64,000 bases of DNA, taken from assembly GCA_036850595.1 (NCBI GenBank), contig CM072151.1, positions 19,879,307 to 19,943,306 of the forward strand. Reading direction: 5' to 3'. The notes beneath the pieces were generated by a model. That model was not told the DNA's origin. It ran no database searches and was given only the letters and a program-made list of their open reading frames with translations. Below are positions 21,760 through 33,320 of this stretch, in pieces. Each line of letters starts with the position of its first letter. Position 1 is the first letter of the stretch. Both the position numbers and the translations under genes were made by a program. This DNA is from Rhyacichthys aspro (Eukaryota > Chordata > Actinopteri > Gobiiformes > Rhyacichthyidae).

Positions 21760-23118
21760 GATAAAAAGAGGGGCAAAACAACGGTAAAACAAAACAGAAT
21801 GACACTTAACGGCATCAAAACAACACTCGAACGTAGCTAAACAACACTAACACGTATCTACACAGCACTAAAAGGTACCAAAACAAAACTATAGGGTATC
21901 TAAACATCACTAAATGGCACAAAAACACAGCTAACAAGATACCAAAACAACACCAAAAAGGTACTAGAACAATACTAATAGGCAAAGAACACTGCAGTGT
22001 ACCAAAGCAAACATAAAAGGTACAAGACAGTTAACACAAAAACACTAAATGTTACCAGAAAAACACTGCAATACCAACACTTCATTGAGATGGTACTAAA
22101 ACAACAACAAAAAAGTACCAGGAAAACACTTTAAGGTACCAAAATGACACTACAATGATGCAAAATAAAACTAAAAGGCCTCAAAGCAAAAATGGCAAAA
22201 AAACCAAAACAAAAGGGACAATGCTAACGTACTAAAACCACAATAAAAAAAGTTACCGAGACAACATATAAAAGGTACTGAAGCAATGTGATGGTACTAA
22301 AATAAGAATAAAAGAAAACATACAATTACAACCATAGAGGGAACCAAATTGACACTATAAAGGTACCACAACAACGCTACAAGCTAAAAGATAAAAAGAA
22401 AACAGCTTCCAAAACAATGCCAAGGTACTAAACACACAATATAAGGTACCGTAGCAAAGCATTCAACCAAACAATGTTATGGTACGAAACAGTATAAAAG
22501 AAAGCAACTCTACACAACATGTATCTACACAACTCTGAAAGGTACCAAAACAAAACTAAAATGTATGTAAAAACAAAAATACAGCTAAGAGGATACCAAA
22601 ACAACACTAACAAGGTACAAGAACAACACTAATAGGCTGCAAAAGGTACTGTAACATACCGAAGCAACTATAAAAGGTACCAGAAAATGCTAAGTTAGTA
22701 ACAACAACACTAAATTGTACCAAAAAACACTACAATACCAACATTTCAGTAAAAAAAAGAACCAGGAATACACTTTAAGGTACCAAAATTACTCTACAAT
22801 TGTACAAAACAACACTAGAAGGTAACAAATATGGCAAAAAAGGACAATGCTAAGGCACTAAAACCACAATAAAATAGGCACAAAGACAACATTTAAAGTG
22901 TTTTACTGAAGCAATGTTATGGTACTAACATCACAATAAAAGGTCCAGGACCATGCTGACAGTGTGAAAGGACAACCATAAAGGGAACCAAATTGACACT
23001 TAAAGGTACCACAACAATCCTAGAAGCTAATAGAGGAAAAGAAAACTGCTATAACAATATAAAGTACTATAGCAAAGCTTTCAACAAAACAATATTATGA
23101 TACCAAACAATATGATAC
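21760..23118 (+). repeat. Large degenerate minisatellite with higher-order duplication
   Basis: About 1.35 kb built from diverged units of about 20 bp on the theme ACTAAAAGGTACCAAAACAAC, so KpnI-type GGTACC recurs many times. There is a second level of order. GTATCTACACA at 21854 recurs at 22521 (offset 667), and GAACCAAATTGACACT at 22341 recurs at 22985 (offset 644). Two tandem blocks of about 650 bp are therefore present, drifting by indels. There is no coding sense. Confidence 0.85.
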
Positions 23119-23410
23119 ATTATTTACAACATTACTACAAACATTAGTTAAGTATTGCCAACTACTCAGTTCATCATTTACAAAGCATTACTCCAACATT
23201 AATAAGCACTATTAAGTTATAAACATTTTTATTCATGTTTTAGTCTAGAATAATAAGCTCGTGTATATATCTGTATCATGATATAATAGACATAAAGGAC
23301 ATTCAACTTCTACACATTCTTTATTAATTTATTCAACATGAATTACATATTTTATAATGCTTTACTACTGCTCAGTAGTGTGTAGCTATTATAAAATGTT
23401 ACCAACAAGA
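23119..23410 (-). mobile_element. Diverged short AT-rich DNA-transposon-like repeat (copy 1)
   Basis: AT-rich sequence ending CTATTATAAAATGTTACC, like the TAAAGTGTTACC end of a common fish nonautonomous repeat. Positions 23179-23202 match the reverse complement of 39803-39826 at 23 of 24 bases (TACAAAGCATTA...TCCAACATTAA), so the window holds two inverted copies of one family. Family name not assigned; orientation is relative to copy 2. Confidence 0.55.
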
Positions 23411-23689
23411 ATTCCAAATAAAAGGTACCAAACATCAGTTAGAAGGTACCAAAACAACATTAAATTGAATACGCTCTTCAGGATTATTAGTTTTACCGTA
23501 TATTTTACTTATTCAACCATCTTTAAATACTTGTCCCCATCTCAAAAGCTGCATTCTAGCTTTTCTTGAACGCACCAGACCCCTCAGGTTACTCATAATG
23601 CATCTTCCACTTGCACACATTTGGAAGACAAAACAGTAGCACTTAAACTGAGCCATATGTGTTGAGACAAAAGTCGGCGTGACACTGTC
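23411..23689. other. Intergenic spacer with trailing array units
   Basis: Two further GGTACCAAA units at about 23425-23460 echo the minisatellite. Otherwise nothing recognised. Confidence 0.45.
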
Positions 23690-24060
23690 TGGGAGGGGAG
23701 TGAAAACGGGGGGGGAGTCGTGACAGCTCAAACATCCTGTCACTTACATCACTGTTTCTACGTTCACGTCCCCGATCCAGAAAGCCACCCGGCATCGCAG
23801 TGACATCACGCTCCCGATGCCAACAGGCTTCCTAAATGAGACTGAAAGCCGTAATTACTGTACACCCCCTCGCGCTAAATTGTTTCCCGCCAGACTGATC
23901 CGACGTGCTAGTGCCGCTTACTCACCCAATTTTTCATCGGGAATATTAAGATCTTTCACGGCGTTGGGCTAACGCTCGGCGAGGCGTAGTGGAGCCCGCA
24001 CCAGTCTAATTTGCTCAGCAGTTATGTTTTATTCATCATTATTCAATGCATTTTCAGAGC
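23690..24060. promoter_or_regulatory. Candidate regulatory island
   Basis: CpG-containing, high-complexity sequence (CACGTCCCCGATCCAG, GCAGTGACATCACGC, GCCGTAATTACTGTAC, CGGGAATATTAAGATC) between repetitive flanks. Inferred from texture. Confidence 0.38.
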
Positions 24061-24740
24061 GCTTTGCAAATCTTATCAGTATACTTAAGTTTACACACAT
24101 AATACAAAATGAAAGATTTTATGTTTCCCTACAAGACACAATTGCTTAAAGGGAAATACATTTTACAGAAGCTTCCAATGTAAATTTAATGGCACAGATA
24201 AATGAATACTCTTCCTTGTGAGCATTAATATGTGCAAGTTCTGGTAATGTACTGTAGACAGAAGACAGTGAGTGCCCAGTAAGGATTTCTGCTCTGTTTT
24301 AGATATTTTTTTTCTAGAGTACAAAACAATGACAAACGATGACTTAATTCCAGGTTTTCTCGACGCATGGAAACCAGTGTTGAGCATTGTTCAGAGGGTA
24401 ATGGTTCATAGCGGAGCATTGTTTATTGGCAGGTGAATGCTGTCAGCCGCCGAGCACCAGCTGGTCTGAATGTGTTTGCCCTTGTTGACGGTACTTTAAA
24501 TTGTAGCCTACATGATCTTGTTCCCTTGATAAATTTGTCCCAGACTCCACCTGGCTTCGGTGACCCCCTAACCTCCAGCAGATCTGCAACACCCCTCGAG
24601 GACCCTAATAGTGACCTAATAGCAACCCGGGGTGTGTCATTAGCTACTGTTTGTGTGCTTGTAGGGCAGCTATTTGACTGAACACGAGCAGCGTGGCAGG
24701 GTCCCAGCGGCAGAGGGGATAACTGTCCTCTTTAAGGGCT
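24061..24740. other. Intergenic, mixed composition
   Basis: AT-rich to about 24430, then a moderate-GC stretch (24433-24740) with an ORF of 82 codons that lacks any recognised domain. No gene supported. Confidence 0.4.
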
Positions 24741-25078
24741 GGGGCTGCAGCACTTTAACGTCATTAGTGGAATTTCTGTAGTGTTATTTCTAATTGTTAA
24801 GCATTCAATGCATTTATCCTATTACTTATGTATTATGTACATCAGTCTACTATAGCAAAACTATGTATTTGTGCATCTGCATATATGATAATTAAGTTTC
24901 AAAATGCATCATTTATTCATTTATTCCTTTATACAATATTCTGTACCATGTGATGTGAAGTGGTGTTGAAAAAATCACATTTTTCTTGGATTATAGGCTC
25001 CAGTCGTATGTATTTTGGGGGATAATATACAGAACATAGGTTGGGGTGGTGGATGGGAAATGCAAGTTCAAAAGTGTA
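24741..25078 (+). repeat. Diverged duplication, copy A
   Basis: Shares ordered blocks with copy B: CTTTAACGTCAT at 24753-24764, AAGTGGTGTTGAAA at 24958-24971, and a 21-bp G-rich block at 25038-25058 that matches copy B at 20 of 21 bases. Spacing between blocks differs by up to about 65 bp, so the copies are old with indels. No ORF. Confidence 0.65.
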
Positions 25079-25500
25079 TTGTTGTTAATTATAGTTATAT
25101 TATAATAATCATGATAGTTGTCAGAGTGTAGTTTTCAACATGTTTAGCTGTCGTACTTTTAATGTTTATGTGATGTATGTGGTGTAAATGTGCAATGGGG
25201 ATCTTTACATGAACAATTAAACAAATTACAGTTAAATTTGGTGAATGTTGCATGTTTTGGGTTTTGAAATGAATTACTAGAGTCGGCTGATTGTCATATT
25301 TTACAAAACGTACTGTCATGTAATATATAATTTATGATGAGGGGTATGTATTCCACATTTGTACATGTTTATGCAGTACGTTTAATGCGTATGGAAAATG
25401 TTCATTGTTGACATTTGTTTTGGAAGATGGAAGTTGGATGGTTTTTGAATTTCATGTTTTAAATGTCACTTTTCATTTTGCTAAGCACCTTAAGAGCTGC
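25079..25500. other. AT-rich spacer between the two duplicated blocks
   Basis: TG- and AT-rich; no recognised content. Confidence 0.45.
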
Positions 25501-25790
25501 ATTTAAACCAGGTCTGAGACTGCACCGCTTTAACGTCATCAATGGTATTTTTCAGAACAATATACTGTATTTATGATATGTATCTTTGCAAATTGTTATT
25601 AACTTTATTCATTAAGTTCATTGTTTCTTTATGTGATAGATTAAAAAAATATTATGTGCAGTTTGTGTAGTTAAGTGGTGTTGAAATAGTACATTTTTTT
25701 AATTGATATGTTTTGTTTTGTTTTTTTCCTGGATAGGCAGAATACAGGTTGGGGAGGTGGATGGGATGTAAAAAGTATTGCTATGTTTAA
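25501..25790 (+). repeat. Diverged duplication, copy B
   Basis: Same block order as copy A: CTTTAACGTCAT at 25528-25539, AAGTGGTGTTGAAA at 25673-25686, and the G-rich block at 25746-25766. This is either a local tandem duplication or two insertions of a dispersed repeat; I do not recognise a family. Confidence 0.65.
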
Positions 25791-26680
25791 GGCAATGCTG
25801 TGTTGTTTTTTAAAAATATTTCAATAACTAGAGTACACATGAAGAAATTAAACATAACTTTTAAGCTTTCTTTTATAAAACCTGTATTAAACAAAGGGTG
25901 TGTATCCTATGAATGGATTGTGTTTATCCTTTTCATTTTATAAATTCCTTTAAAGCAACAAATACTGTTTTATATGGGCATCCCATATTAGATTGACCTA
26001 TATGTAACAACATGTAATGACGCAAATGTCTCTGCTGTCTTATCAGTCATATAAAAGCCATGGTATTTTATAGATATCATTAAAGCAGTGTGTGAATGGT
26101 CTTCAGCTCTGCTCCTCTTCCACCTCTAAGTGAGGAACTTAAGGGACGGGTGCTACACTTTCAGACTAATTTCTATGCAGTTCTCACTCTCTGATCTGGA
26201 GTTAAAAGACAACGTCGACACTCTTAAGAGCAGCGCTTTTGTGCATAATATGCCTCAAATTCAGGTCATCTGTTGTATTTTTAATCTAGACTTTGACAAA
26301 CTATTCCACCTTTATGAGGAAATATGCAAAAACAAAGGACGTGACGCCGGGGCTCTATCATCACATATTCCCATTGTCACCCCATTGTAATGAAATGAGG
26401 TATGCAGATCAATGTTACAATATTAACTAAGGGGCCTATGGAGATAATGTATGTAAGCCACACAGACAACAGGGCAATTTGTGATAAAGAAGCACTAACT
26501 AACCTCCTCCTCTGATTTTAATTCTTAGCATTTATATGCAGTTAGACCTCATTATGATAATTTGATATTTTGACTGAATGGCTAGAGGCAGGATTATAAG
26601 AGAAGTCTGTTTTAGAATGTTAATGTCTGCCTTTGAAACTAATGCATGTATTTATTGATTTTTCACTCCTAAATCTATGC
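25791..26680. other. Mostly AT-rich intergenic
   Basis: A slightly more complex stretch at 26090-26400 carries an 86-codon ORF without recognised domain. CTAACCTCCTCCTCTGATTT near 26500 looks unique. No gene supported. Confidence 0.4.
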
Positions 26681-27440
26681 TTCTTAAGTTGTCACGGTTT
26701 ATTCGGAGGGAAAAGGGGGGCGTCTTTTTTTAACAAAGTGGTCAGGGCCCGAACCGGGGGAATGAATAATCATTAACGCTGAATCCCTGACAATGCCGTG
26801 TTACGCCTTATCGTCGTCGTCTTTTTTTTTTCTCTCTCTCTCTCTTCAATGTCACATTTCACAGATGCAGTATTAGCGGCGAGACGAACGTGAAGGTGGA
26901 AGGGAAAAAAAAGCCAGTGGAGGAGAATCTGAGAGACAGATTAATGCCTGGCTGGTACTTGAGTGTATCAGGACAAGGATTACTGCGGTAACAGCTGCGC
27001 CCGTGAGTCCCCTGACTGAGAAGAATTACAAGTATTATCACCTACATCATTAAAGTAGGGTTCATAGACGTGGAATGGCTTCAATCAATTCATCCCCAGA
27101 TAACACCGAGCCAGCTGGACCCCCTGCGTGAGAACTTGACTTAATTGGCCAATAAGTGGTGGGGAAGGGTGCATGCTATTTGATCAAATTACGGGGAAGG
27201 GATTACGTTTTTTGGGGGGGGAGAATGTGCGGGGCAGGCTGCGGGTCGGGGCTACCGTAAGCGCCGGGCCCCGATAAGCCTGTCCGCGGCTAAGTGTGAG
27301 GCCGGTGAAAAATGGTGGCCCACTTGGCACAAGGGAAGCAGTATCCAGGTCAGCCTTTTGCTTGGGGAAATCTTCTCATTCATCATCCCCCCCTTGGCCT
27401 CATTTCTGCCTGGTGATACTTGTAAACTAATAAGTTCCTT
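26681..27440. promoter_or_regulatory. Candidate enhancer block with (CT)n tract
   Basis: Complex sequence with GAATGAATAATCATTAACGC, GACAGATTAATGCC, GACTTAATTGGCCAATAAG and TTGATCAAATTACG. The CT microsatellite is at 26831-26845 and GC-rich DNA at 27225-27310. Regulatory role inferred. Confidence 0.4.
26831..26845. repeat. (CT)n microsatellite
   Basis: Short pure CT run after a T tract. Confidence 0.8.
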
Positions 27441-27599
27441 GTGCTATTTAGTTGGGATCATTATGCTACAAATGCACTAACTTTTATTTTATTCATGCAG
27501 TCGTCTGGTGGGATAACGCAAAGGTATCTTCAGTGGGCAGTAAAACAAACTCGGAAAAAACAAGTCACGAAACCAAACTGGAATTCTCTCCAAAAATGC

Positions 27600-28500
27600 A
27601 TTTTGGGAAAGGAAAAATATATAACTTAGTGTAACAAAACAAAACACATGACTGATATAAAAACGAACGAATATCCATGCTTACAACAGTGTGAAAAAAT
27701 GAACACTAGCTAACATAAAATAATAATGAACATGGAATAATCATAAGAAAAATAAGCATAGCATAACAATCCATGTTTAGCATAATCAAACAAAGTAAAA
27801 CAACACAACTGAAGATAACAAAACAATATGGAAATCTAACCAAACAACATTTGTAACATTATGGAACCAAAGAAAACACACAGAAAACTAAGTAACATTT
27901 TACAGTAAAATACAAATACCAACATAAAACTGGAGTAAACACACTGAAGAATTAAAAATAGTTTAGAGACTGTAAAGGTAAAGGTTAAAAAAGTTAAATG
28001 TAAAACAGTAACAAAATTAGATAACGTAACAACATTATCATGATATGTTGTTCTGAGCCCCTGATGAATCTTTTTGTATTGTATAATATCTCTTAGGTCT
28101 TAGGTTCTTACTACACAATTGGCAGACATATTTTTAAAGTTTATATGTAAGACAAAATAACGTAACATAATGGACAAAAAACAAAATACTTTAACGTAAT
28201 ATATAATCAAACAAAACATAGCATTACATATCAAAACTGTGACAGTAACACAGTTGCAGCCATTTGAGTGTCTGCAACTACACTGATGCAAAGTCATCAC
28301 CATCAAAACACCTTTGAGGCTTTTAATTGAACGATTTTGTGGTATTTTCTGGTACAAAGTTAAATAGTGTCAATTTAACTAAACCAAACAATGCAACTTA
28401 ACATAATTAAACATAACAAAACAAAGTGTAACACAAAGTAAAACATAAAACTGTCTTTGGGTAACAACATAATGTAACATAACAAAGTTTTATTACATCT
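27600..28500 (+). repeat. Low-complexity AACATAACAAAAC-type region
   Basis: A-rich plus strand with recurring AACATAAC, AACAAAAC and AAACAACA units (27640-27980 and 28140-28460), much degraded. It is possibly related to the GGTACCAAAACA arrays by composition but lacks GGTACC. No genes. Confidence 0.5.
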
Positions 28501-28680
28501 TGGCAGAGTTATTGAAATTAAAAGAAAATTGTAATTGAAAACAGACAGAAAAATGCTCTTCCAACCATATAAAAATATCTATTATTTTTTAATTATACAG
28601 TTTTATTGACTATTTTTTTCTATCATTTCTATTATGTGTGATGTTGCATTGTTATTGTATAAGGTTTGCAGAAATCTAGT

Positions 28681-29890
28681 GTTACTCTAGCTGTGGCTGT
28701 TTTCTTCCGCTGTGCTGAGCTGCTATTTCAGCTGATTATTCAAATGTTTAATTAGCATTCAGATGTATAGTCGAGCTCTTGTGGCTATAATGCATACACA
28801 ACTAAATCTGTTCCAGCAACCATAAAACGGGCCAAAAAGTGGCGAGAGAACAGGAATTTAAATTAGTTAAAATGCCAACGTTTCGCTGAAATTACCTCTT
28901 TGCAATATTCATGGGTGAAATGAATTGGCTGAAAGGCATTTTCATTATCATTATTCCTAAGTAGAGTACAATTTAGTCGTCAGTGGCCAACCAGGCTGCG
29001 GTCTGCGAGAGGTGGGAAGTGCTCACCTCTACAGGACACGAGGCTAAAGACACTCTAATTAGTACTGGGCCCTGAAACGCAGCACAATGTTTTAAATTAG
29101 TTTTGACCGGGCTGTGTTTACAAAATGGGGATTCATGATGCAATTTCAGCCTGTGTTTGTGCGTCAGTGTGTGTGTGTGAGGCAGCGAAAGCCAAAGCGA
29201 GGGAGTGTGGGTCTGTGCAGCCATTTCTCAAGATAATTCCTTGCTGGAGAGCATGTTTGTCATCGCTGTTAAAGCGCGGTGCACATTAATTCTAGCTTTG
29301 CCGTGGTGTAATTCTGGCAAAATGAGCGGCCCTCCTGGGGGCCCCGCGTGTAGACTAACTACTGGACAGAATTAGACTCTACAGTCCCTGCTATTCATAA
29401 TGTCATTAATATAAAGGCAATTAAATGAGTTTTTAACCTCCAACCTCTTATCGTTATTAATGAACGGCGGACGAACAAAACCCACCCGAGATGAAGCTGG
29501 TAATTATCTTTGCATCAGGCCTTTGAAACAGGTTTGGAAATTAAAGCTTAGCCAATGAGTTGCTGCGGTTTGTTTCCAGGCAAAGCCACAGGGAGATGAT
29601 GTGCTTTAATTTAATCACATGATGTCATAGCAGGAGGGTTAATTAGATGGGTTTTTACTGTCGCCGGGCTCAGTGGCCGACGTGCTGGCACACTCAAGCA
29701 CACACAGCGCCTCCCCTGCTATCAAACTGTCAAACTGGTCATTAGTGTCCCCTACTCCGAAGCAGAAAGAACACTTGTGAAGAGAGGAGAGGGATCGGCC
29801 GTAATCAGGATAATTAAAAAAGCAGCGGCTGAAGGTCATGTGTTTGGATATGCTCATTATGGCCTTTTACAGAACTAATTATGTAAGTGA
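28681..29890. promoter_or_regulatory. Strong candidate conserved noncoding cluster
   Basis: About 1.2 kb with very dense homeodomain, POU and CCAAT-type cores: AATTTAAATTAGTTAAAATG, CTCTAATTAGTACTGGG, TTTTAAATTAGTTTTGACC, AATGTCATTAATATAAAGGC, CGTTATTAATGAACGG, GGTAATTATCTTTGCATCAG, TTAGCCAATGAG, GGTTAATTAGATGGG. ORFs on either strand lack domains. The texture is what deeply conserved forebrain/hindbrain enhancers look like; conservation must be tested. Confidence 0.48.
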
Positions 29891-30119
29891 TTGTGGAGGC
29901 GAGCCGGTGCTATATCGAGTTCTAACACGGTGACATTATGGAGCTCTGCGGGTCAGTTTAACACCGAGAGAACAGAGACAAGTGTTCACTCTTCAGTCTC
30001 AGGGTCTAACTCTGTTCACAGGAGCATATACTTATTAGAAGGAAATAGAATTAGAAGTAATGAGCTGCTTACTTTGATGGGTTTAAGAAGAAACAATGCT
30101 GAGTACAAACACGATTAGA
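29891..30119. other. Intergenic spacer
   Basis: A 75-codon ORF with no domain; nothing else recognised. Confidence 0.4.
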
Positions 30120-30960
30120 AAACAACGTGGCATAAAGGAATAAACTGAGTGGCATTCAATAGAAATACAATGGCGCTACAAGTAAACAATATGGCACAAA
30201 AAGGGGAAAATGGTATTAAAAATGACAATAAAAAGAAGAGTGGAACTAAAGGGCACTAAATGTTAACAAAATTAACATTTAGTGCAAAACTAAATGGCAC
30301 TAAATGTAAACCCTATGGCCCCAAAAGGAGTAATTGCTCTGCAAAAAAAAGAAAAAAAGGGACTATGAATGAACACAATGACACAAAAACAAAGCAAAAA
30401 TGGAATGCAATGGCACTAAAAAGGAAAACAGTTACTAAAATGGAATAAAATGACACTAAATTGGACTAAAATGGCAATAAAAGGAAACAATATGGCACCA
30501 AAGGAAAAGAACTACACTGTAAAGGTAAAAAAAAAACTTAAAGGATACAAAATGACAGAAAGAGGTTAGAAGGCATTTGAAAAAGAATAAAATGACAGTA
30601 AATAGGTAAAATTAGATAGATAGATAAAAGTGAAATGGAACTAAAGTGGGACTAAATGGTAATAAAATCTATAAATGAGCAAATGACAAAAAATAGAAAC
30701 TAAAACAATAAAACAACAATCAAGACAAACAAAAAGGCAATAAATGTAGGATTGAAATGGTAGTGGGAAAAAGGAACTAAAAAGGAATAAAAATTATATT
30801 AAAAGGGACAACCTGGAACTAAATAAACATAAATTACACACTAAATGTAAATATGATACCCAAAGGAGTATAAGGAATGAAATTGCACAAAATCAAAAGG
30901 AACTACAATGAGTAAAACGCACTAAAAAGATTAAATTGGGCTTAAGAGAAACCAAGAAGT
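30120..30960 (+). repeat. Degenerate ATGGCACTAAAAGG-type minisatellite
   Basis: Loose units of about 20 bp (ATGGCACTAAAAGGAAACA and variants) across about 840 bp, related to the ACTAAAAGGTACC arrays by the shared ACTAAAAGG core. A perfect 14-bp inverted repeat, GCACTAAATGTTAA (30253-30266) with its complement at 30272-30285 and loop CAAAA, lies inside. A short GATA run sits near 30613-30624. Confidence 0.7.
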
Positions 30961-31019
30961 CTACAAGTAGTGTAAGAATTCAAATGGGATTATCATTTTT
31001 TTTAGAGATTTAAAGGGAA

Positions 31020-31500
31020 CAAAATGAACATCATTCAAACTGAACTCAACAGATTTTTCCGGACACTGCACTTTTCCCTGAAACCTTCCAGGATTTACCC
31101 ACCGACTGGAGACTGCTTGATGACATTCCAGGTTCCCCAGGTTTTCCAGGACTCTGAGGCAGGATGTCAGGGAACTCGTTTGACCAGGAGCAGGAGCCAA
31201 GAAGCGGCGGGGAGCGAAGCAGGCTGCTCCCCAGACGGCGTGGTGGGGTCGGGTCGGGGGTCACTGTCACTGTGTAGCCACTTCTGCAAACAGCTCATTA
31301 GTGAGTCGGGAGGCTCTCCGCAGACAGCACTCCAGGGAGCGGGGGTCGCCTGGGTACCTGCTCCACGGCCCGTTTGTTTACCGCTCTCTTTAGGGAGTAC
31401 TTCCTGATTCTCTTCCCACTGCTTCATGTTTAATTAATAATTGACTGGTGTCCGCCGCTTGTTTACCCACGTAGTTAACGCCAAATGTCAAAATGGCTGC
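31020..31500. promoter_or_regulatory. GC-rich island between two repeat tracts
   Basis: Unique GC-rich sequence with overlapping ORFs on both strands (up to 127 codons, plus strand), none with a domain. TTAATTAATAATTGACTGG at about 31430-31448 is homeodomain-type. It could be an enhancer preserved inside repeats. The first 130 bp already show TTCCAGG-type units of the next repeat. Confidence 0.35.
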
Positions 31501-31539
31501 TCTAAAGTTTCCGCTTATAATAGTATAATAATACCAGAG

Positions 31540-32640
31540 CAGACTTTGAAGGAGTTAATGTATCTAGTCCATGGTCAAATTCAAGCACCTTCAATGTCCT
31601 GTTTCAAGTTATTTATTACAAAAACATACAAGGATTTGCACACATGTAGATTTCAAGCACTTTCAAGGTCAATTTGAAGGTTTTCCAGGACTTTCAAAGC
31701 CCTTATAATTGTCATAATGTATATATCTTGCTTCAAGTTTTTTGAAAAGGTTTATTTACCATTTCCATAATTAAAATCAGCACTTTTGAAGGGCTTTCAA
31801 TGACCTGTTTGAAGGTTTTCCAGGACTTTCCACATTCGGTAAACTGCATAGTATTTCTAGTGCATAAAAAAGGTCATATACATCATCGTTAAATGTAATG
31901 TTTATTTTCAGTTTTTCAAAGCCTTTATAATTGTCATAATGTATAAATCATTACTTTTGAAGGGCTTTCAATGACCTGTTTGAAGGTTTTCCAGGATCTT
32001 AAAGTCTTAAAGCAGTAAATTACAATTATTATGAATAGATAAAGTTTATTTTCAATATAAAACCCAATTTTATCAAGTTATTCTGGGTCAAAGCAGTTTT
32101 GGTAGATTACATGCATTATTTTGAATTCATACAAAAGTTTATATACTTCTTTCACAGTTGAAATGCATGAACTTTCAAGGTCCATATCAGGCTTTTCAAG
32201 GTCCTTAGTTGTTGTTTTCCAATACCTTAAATTGCAATAAACTGCATTTGTCATTAACAATACAAGCAAGCATATGAAATTCAAACAATTTCCAATGGTT
32301 GTGGTTAATTCTGTATTAAAACAAAGACATGCAGTCAAATTCAAGCACTTTCAAGGCCCCATCTTAGGGTTTTCTTTTTTCTTTAAAAAATACACACACC
32401 TTTAATGTCAATATTCAATTTCCACCATCTTAGAAATGTGGTAAATTACCTCTATTATTAAAAATACATTCAAGGATTCCCATATTTTTCCAATTATCAA
32501 ATGTATGCACTTTCCAAGCACTTTCAAGGTCTATATACAGCTTTTGCAGAGCTATACAGTAGAGACAAATTGTGCACTTTCAAGATCCTGTTTTAAGGTT
32601 TTCAAGGATCTTAAAGTTGTGGTCAATTGCCAATTTGTTA
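31540..32640 (+). repeat. Degenerate CTTTCAAGG/TTTTCCAGGA repeat array
   Basis: Repeated phrases GCACTTTCAAGG, TTTGAAGGTTTTCCAGGA and TTTATAATTGTCATAATGTA recur in order. ACTTTTGAAGGGCTTTCAAT at 31782 recurs at 31953 (offset 171), and the ATAATTGTCATAATGTATA phrase recurs at an offset near 222. Units are thus about 170-220 bp, with decay toward 32640. No coding sense. Confidence 0.7.
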
Positions 32641-32879
32641 GAGATTTTCATAGGCTACATATTAAAAATTGTGATTAATGTGTCGTATACAGACTCCTCA
32701 GCCTTTATTCTATCTCCTTCTAGTAATTAAACTTATTGAGTCACGTAGCCATTTGTTAAAAATATTTTCCAGTGGGAATGCTGTAAACATGCATTTTCAC
32801 AATGTATTTCAAAGCTATTAATTGTGACAGACTTTGAAAGCAGAACATCTTTATTCTTGTGAAAATATGATACAAAACC
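32641..32879. other. AT-rich spacer
   Basis: Nothing recognised. Confidence 0.45.
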
Positions 32880-33320
32880 CAGTGGGCAATTTTGGCGGCG
32901 TTGAACGTTGTCTTAATCTCACAATTTCCACTCTCACCATGCCTGCACGGATTTCACATTCGAAGAAAAAAAAAATAAGAAGTGTGATATTTCGCGAGTC
33001 CTTGGACTGCTAACTAAGCTGTCAAATGCGGAAAGCGTGCTTCGTCTCGCTGACAACAATCTGCAAATGAGCTACAAGTCATTTAGTGCGATTATGCTGG
33101 CAAATCAGTGGAGTTGTTTTTGGAAGCGGGCTATCTCTGACAGAGGCCAAAAAGGCGACCCATCAAAGTCTTCACCTCAGCTCATTTGGCTAATGCCCGC
33201 GTTTCGAATGTGTGTGTTAGGCGCCAATCATGACAATTACCGGCGAAATGGAGAGTGACAGGGGTCGGCGGCCGCTGACGTCTCTATCGCGGCGGCAGGA
33301 GGCAGGGGCTGTGGAGGGAG
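32880..33320. promoter_or_regulatory. Candidate regulatory element
   Basis: High-complexity, CpG-bearing sequence: GGCGGCGTTGAACG, CAAATGAGCTACAAGTCATT, TCAGCTCATTTGGCTAATG, GGCGCCAATCATGACAATTA. The ORF of 73 codons has no domain. Confidence 0.4.
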
